64,000 nucleotides of DNA from Triglochin maritima (taxonomy: Eukaryota > Streptophyta > Magnoliopsida > Alismatales > Juncaginaceae): NCBI GenBank assembly GCA_963682175.1, contig OY821771.1:8555001-8619000 (forward strand), given 5' to 3'. The position numbers were made by a program, and so were the translations under genes. Within the stretch, counting starts at the first letter, position 1. Each line of letters begins with the position of its first letter. The notes below the pieces were generated by a model. That model did no database searches, was not told the origin of the DNA, and worked only from the letters and a program-made list of their open reading frames with translations. This document shows, one piece after another, positions 59,984 to 64,000 of the stretch.

Positions 59984-60544
59984 TCAAAGAACATCAAATG
60001 AGAACATCGAGTTATGAGGACCAGAGACTTGCCAAGATGGACAAACTTCACTGGTACTCTGAGGTGTCATGAGGGGTGAAAAGTCAAAGCTGAAAGACTC
60101 GAACCCCTCATGATATTGGTTGGGTGTAGGCAACATGAATGAGTGAAGTTGTGTTTCCTCATTAGGGTTTAGTTGCTCATCGAACAAAACCCTCCAACCA
60201 ATAGGTGGGTGCATCGGAATGAGTTCCTCAAGCTCATTCGATGGATGCAGCAGACCTGCATCACCAAGAATGGGGCTTCTCCCCAACTCATCCAAAAAGG
60301 ACCTCTCACCATCATTTATATCATCAAGCATAAGCTCGGTCGTAGGTAGGTCCTTGTTGGAGTCAATCTGAAGCTCAAAGGGCTCAATAGCCCTAGGACA
60401 CGGGGTGACAACACCTTTTAGAATGTGCATATGATGAGGTGTGTCCCCCTCACTGATGGTCTCAACTGAATCATGCAACGAACACTCCCGTTGGACATTC
60501 ATGTTTGATGCCAGCTCACTCTGTTGCAATGCAAAAACAGGCAA
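59984..60544 (-). pseudogene. Downstream reading frame of the gag-pro element, function unknown
   Basis: A 186-residue acidic frame (rich in Glu, Asp, Pro and Ser, for example ELMLDDINDGERSFLDELG) follows the protease after one stop codon on the same strand. It has no motif I know. It sits where reverse transcriptase would be expected in an autonomous relative. Confidence 0.4.
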
Positions 60545-60580
60545 TGAGTTTTCGCTGGGCCCACAAACATTCTCAATGAG

Positions 60581-61264
60581 TTACATTGGTGTTAGGGGTG
60601 TTCGTTGATTTTGCGGTGCTTTCTCTAATTGGCGGATGAGATTGAGATTTAAAGGTTGGTCCATGGGCTCCTGTTGCTTACCAGAGTTGAACACATGAAA
60701 CTCGGCACTCATGTTACCGAATGAGAGCTTCATGAGACCATTTCTACAATTAATTAAGGCGTTGGAGGTTACCAGAAATGGTCTACCCAAAAACGAAGGT
60801 ATTTGAGAGTAGGTGTTTGCAACAGGATTGGTATCGAAGATGACAAAATCGACTGGAAATATAAAATCTCCAACTTTGATAAGCACCTCCTCGATAATCC
60901 CTTTTGGAATACGAATGGATCTATCCGCCAATTGGAGGGTGATCTTAGTTGGTTTCAATTCTCCCAAGTTCAACTGTTGATAAACAGAAAATGGGAGGAG
61001 GTTGACCGCCGATCCTAAATCAAGCAATACATTACTCATGCTAGTGTCCCCTATCGTACACTAAATTGTAGGACACCCAGGGTCCTTGTATTTTGTGTAG
61101 GTGGGATTGGACAAAAGTGAAGTTACATTTGCAGCCAAGAATAATTTCTTAGGAACATTGGTCTTCCTCTTGGTTGTGCAAAGATCTTTTAACACTTTGG
61201 CATATTGAGGTATTTGTTGGATGACATCCAACAAGGGGATGTTAACCTTCACTTGCTTAAACAC
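60581..61264 (-). pseudogene. Athila/Tat-like gag C-terminus and aspartic protease
   Basis: On the minus strand, 61264-61061 gives the gag end VFKQVKVNIPLLDVIQQIPQ, LCTTKRKTNVPKK and YKDPGCPT. After one stop, 61039-60581 gives the retropepsin-like domain with LLDLGSAVNLLPFSVYQQL (DLGS in place of the DTGA-type triad), KPTKITLQLADRSI and IPSFLGRPFLVTSNALIN. Plant Athila/Tat elements normally have DLGAS-like active sites, so DLGS alone does not mean loss of activity; the stop codons do. Confidence 0.82.
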
Positions 61265-61381
61265 CTATAATATCTTGTCCATTTGTGTCACTCTGCTTTT
61301 TGGTTAACCGACTGGGATAGGGAGCTTTTGGCAGGTAGTTTTTCTACGGTGCCTGAGAAGGAGGCGTTGGGGTATTACCCT

Positions 61382-62610
61382 TGATGAGAATTAAATTTAT
61401 ACCGCAAGTGCACGGTGTCAATGAAGACGTGGCAAATACGGGTCGAACACAAGGAGGGAGAGATTCTGTTTTTTGTGTGATTTCGATTGGAGAAAAGAAA
61501 GAGAGAAGAAATAAATGGGTTTTGAGATTTTTGGGTTTTAGTTATTTAAAGCAAGAAACAAAAACAATTAAAACTAAAGCAAGAACAAAGAAGTGAATTC
61601 CGTTGGGTGGAGGATTAGATTTAAGGTTTAGATTAGAGAATTCAGAAACTTATAATAAATCATATTAGTTATAAAGCATTACATGATAAATGATTTAACA
61701 TAAACTCAAGTAATCAAAATATACTAACACGAAATTAAAATAATAACATCCATTCATCTTCTCTTCACCCTAATCCGTCACCTCCACCCTTTGGAAGGAG
61801 TTAGAAACTCATGAAGGGAGGAAGAAGGGGTCCTTGAGACATTACAAAAGAAAACTAAAAGTAAGAAATAAAAGGCAGAATTTTATTAATGAAAAGAAGA
61901 ATACAAAACTAAGATTTAAGACTAAAAACTAACACCAAAGACTAAGGACCCTTCTAACATCGTTCTCGGGTCTATTTATAGTTGCTACAAGGGATCTAGG
62001 TATAATATTGGAAAGTACACGTGTCCAGACACGACTGGACGAAATTGGAGCACACGGATCGAAGCTTGGGCGGCGGAAACGCCGCATATTGCATGTGTGG
62101 TGCGGCGGAAACGCCGCACAATATGGCCTGATTTTGTCCGGATTTTGGTTGAATGTTTATGGTATGATTTGATCATTCTTTGCGCGTCTGGATTGATTCT
62201 TTCCATTCTTTTGAACTCCGGATTAATTCCTTCACATATTTGGAGATATACATTGATTTTTCTATATATTTTCTCCAAGAGAATAAAAGCTACTCGTGAT
62301 TTGCAATCAGGTCCTTGACTTTTTGCAGTTAAGTCCCCGGTTACTTTTGTGCTTAAGTCCTTGTTCTTTTTGCAATTAGGACTTGAATGCTTTTATGCTT
62401 GGATACATTTCCATTCGTAACCCGATAATCTTGAACTTGGTCTTTATGATAGAAATGAGTCTTTTGCACGCGCTTATGCTCGGGATGTGGGTAAATTGCA
62501 TTCAGGTCCCTGTATTCTGTAAATAAGACTAAACACATACCTTAGTAGCATTTATTGATGTAAAAGTAATCTAAATGAAAGACATATGATGCAATGTATG
62601 CAATGCATCA
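61382..62610 (-). mobile_element. Gypsy 3' LTR, minus strand, inserted in the gag region
   Basis: On the + strand it runs from TGATGAGAATTAAATTTATA to AATGCATCA; next comes AATACCCCCACACCTAG, the minus-strand polypurine tract. So this is a 3' LTR whose element continues to the right. It shares ACCGCAAGTGCACG near its end and the GACGTGGCAAATACGGGT word with the LTR at 56605. It contains two GAAA-loop hairpins at 62070-62085 and 62100-62119. Its left end cuts gag sequence, so it inserted after that element. Confidence 0.75.
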
Positions 62611-64000
62611 AATACCCCCACACCTAGATTTTGCTAGTCCCTAGTAAAACAGAAAATACGAAAAATGAAAACAGGAAAATACGAAAAATGAAAACAGGAA
62701 AATCCTAACTCACTTTCGTAGGAATCACGGTTGCACTTAGCATGTGCAACAAGCCTTTAAACCTCCTTGTTGCCAAGGGGGAGGAGTGTTGTCTCCTGAG
62801 GGTTTTCAACGGATATACCCACAAAATTCTGAATCAACATTTCATTAATAGTTCTCAATATCCCTACCTCGACCTTATACATATCACTGAGAATTCTTGC
62901 ATGCTCATTATATAAATCTAACTCATTAAAAATATGACTTGGTCTTTGTTCCTCCAACATTCACACCACTAACCCTTCTACACATGTTTATCACTTGAAT
63001 TATTTTGCACGCGTCCTCTGGTGGTGAAGTATCATTTGGATCAACCATGGCATGGATCATTCTTTTAGCTTTGGGCCTTGAGTATTATTATATTTTTTTT
63101 TCTTTTCTTCCGTGATTCAACACATTTGCTTTTTGACACTTTTACCCTTTTGCATTCGTGTAGCGAGTTTGGTCGATAATCCCGAGCTGGTAGACTCAAG
63201 TTACCGGGTTTCAAGATACCCCTACGGACCAGTGACTCAAAGGCTTGGGCTTTTGTAGTCATTTTGCAAAATGTGTTTTCTTCACTTTATTCCTTTATTT
63301 TTATTTTTATTTTCCTCAAGGCTTAATTGCTATTAGAAGTCCACACTTCCCGGTATATTTTCCTCAACCTCTGCTTTTTATCAACCACTTCAAAGATTTG
63401 ATTCATCCAATTTAAGTGCATACATGTCTTAAAGGGCAATGGGTTATTTTTTTGGAACTTAGATTTATGTCACAATTTCTACAAGCAGAACTATATAATA
63501 AGGAACAAAAACTCAATGCAATTTGTACACAGGTTTTAGCAGTTCAATCTTAAGCTATGTCATGAAACTTTAATTTTTATTTATTTTTTTTTATTTATTT
63601 TTTTTAAAATAAAAGACAGTATATATAGATAAATATATACATAAACACCCCCCACACCTAAATCATGCATTGTCCTCAATGTATGCAAATATAAAGCAAA
63701 TGCACTTATTACCTTGATGAATTGCGGTGGACGGATGGAATTTGCTCAAAGTCAACCATAGTCGGAACTGGATTGAATGACACCATATTGGTGCATGTAT
63801 CCAGTTGAATTGTTCCTCATGTTGCAATGAGCATCCTGAGTTACAGGGTCCACACCCCTCACATAAATTGGTTCTCTTATTTGCTCGAGTGATGGTGGGT
63901 GTGTCGCAGAATTACTCCTCCTTTTCTCACTTCCTTTTTGATTTTGTGATGATTTATTTGATTCAGAACTCTTATAGATACGTGCTCTCATCACAACATC
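62611..64000 (-). mobile_element. 3' internal region of a gypsy element, continuing past the window
   Basis: It starts with the purine tract (62611-62630) and shares the AACAAGCC, CCTCCTTG and GTTGTCTCCTGAGGGTTTTC segments with 58516-58590. Minus-strand frames at 62960-62757 (LEEQRPSHIFNELDLYNEHA) and 63994-63752 (a Ser/Asn-rich C-terminus) are open but contain no domain I recognise; the latter may be the end of a pol or an extra ORF beyond the window edge. CCCCCCACACCTAAATCATG recurs at 63648. Confidence 0.5.

Larger units (their letters stand above)
58402..61381 (-). mobile_element. Internal region of a gag-pro-only gypsy element
   Basis: On the minus strand, protease sequence (61264-60581) is followed by a variable acidic reading frame (60544-59984) and about 1.6 kb of non-coding DNA leading to the purine tract and LTR at 58401. 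No reverse transcriptase, RNase H or integrase was found, so the element is non-autonomous or deleted. Its gag side is cut by the LTR at 61382. The CAAGGAGG...GTTGTCTCCTGAGGGTTTTC segment (58543-58585) recurs near 62780. Confidence 0.65.

Overview
The window is plant nuclear DNA, most likely from a eudicot, but the sequence does not let me name the species. The evidence is a P-class pentatricopeptide repeat (PPR) protein, a hydroxyproline O-arabinosyltransferase, a plant-type PP2C, a ten-exon TSR3 gene with GT-AG introns, and dense nesting of plant transposon superfamilies (Copia, Ty3/gypsy, hAT, CACTA, Mutator). All four host genes are on the + strand. All exon joins below are my own reading of splice signals and conserved protein motifs; no transcript data were available.

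Layout. 1-10 kb: an intronless PPR gene (136-1635), a spacer with a short hAT-like element, the eight-exon HPAT-type gene (6263-9287), and a second hAT-like element. 11-35 kb: a transposon block with no host gene. Its core is a 11-kb stack of solo LTRs (12373-23383) in which every layer can be bounded by a target-site duplication (TSD). It is followed by a hAT element split by another solo LTR (23928-27113) and by rearranged Copia and gypsy fragments (28060-35339). 36-54 kb: a four-exon PP2C gene (36481-40055), a Mutator-like element (MULE, 40858-47409), and a TSR3 gene (47460-54312). The MULE carries a decayed transposase and a decayed plant-mobile-domain gene, is itself split by a solo LTR, and ends about 50 bp before the TSR3 start codon. 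54.7-64 kb: decayed Copia and Athila/Tat-like gypsy elements, nested in each other and running off the right edge.

The host genes do not form a pathway: the PPR protein probably acts on organelle RNA, HPAT on secreted hydroxyproline proteins in the Golgi, PP2C in signalling, and TSR3 in 18S rRNA modification. The most striking feature is in the transposons. At least two LTR families carry dense arrays of the perfect CpG-rich palindrome CGGTCGACCG 100-200 bp upstream of a TATAAATA box. The hAT, CACTA and Mutator elements here carry arrays of different short palindromes near their ends. Nearly all bounded LTR copies are solo LTRs, so LTR-LTR recombination has removed much retrotransposon sequence. 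No CRISPR array, rRNA gene or tRNA gene was recognised.
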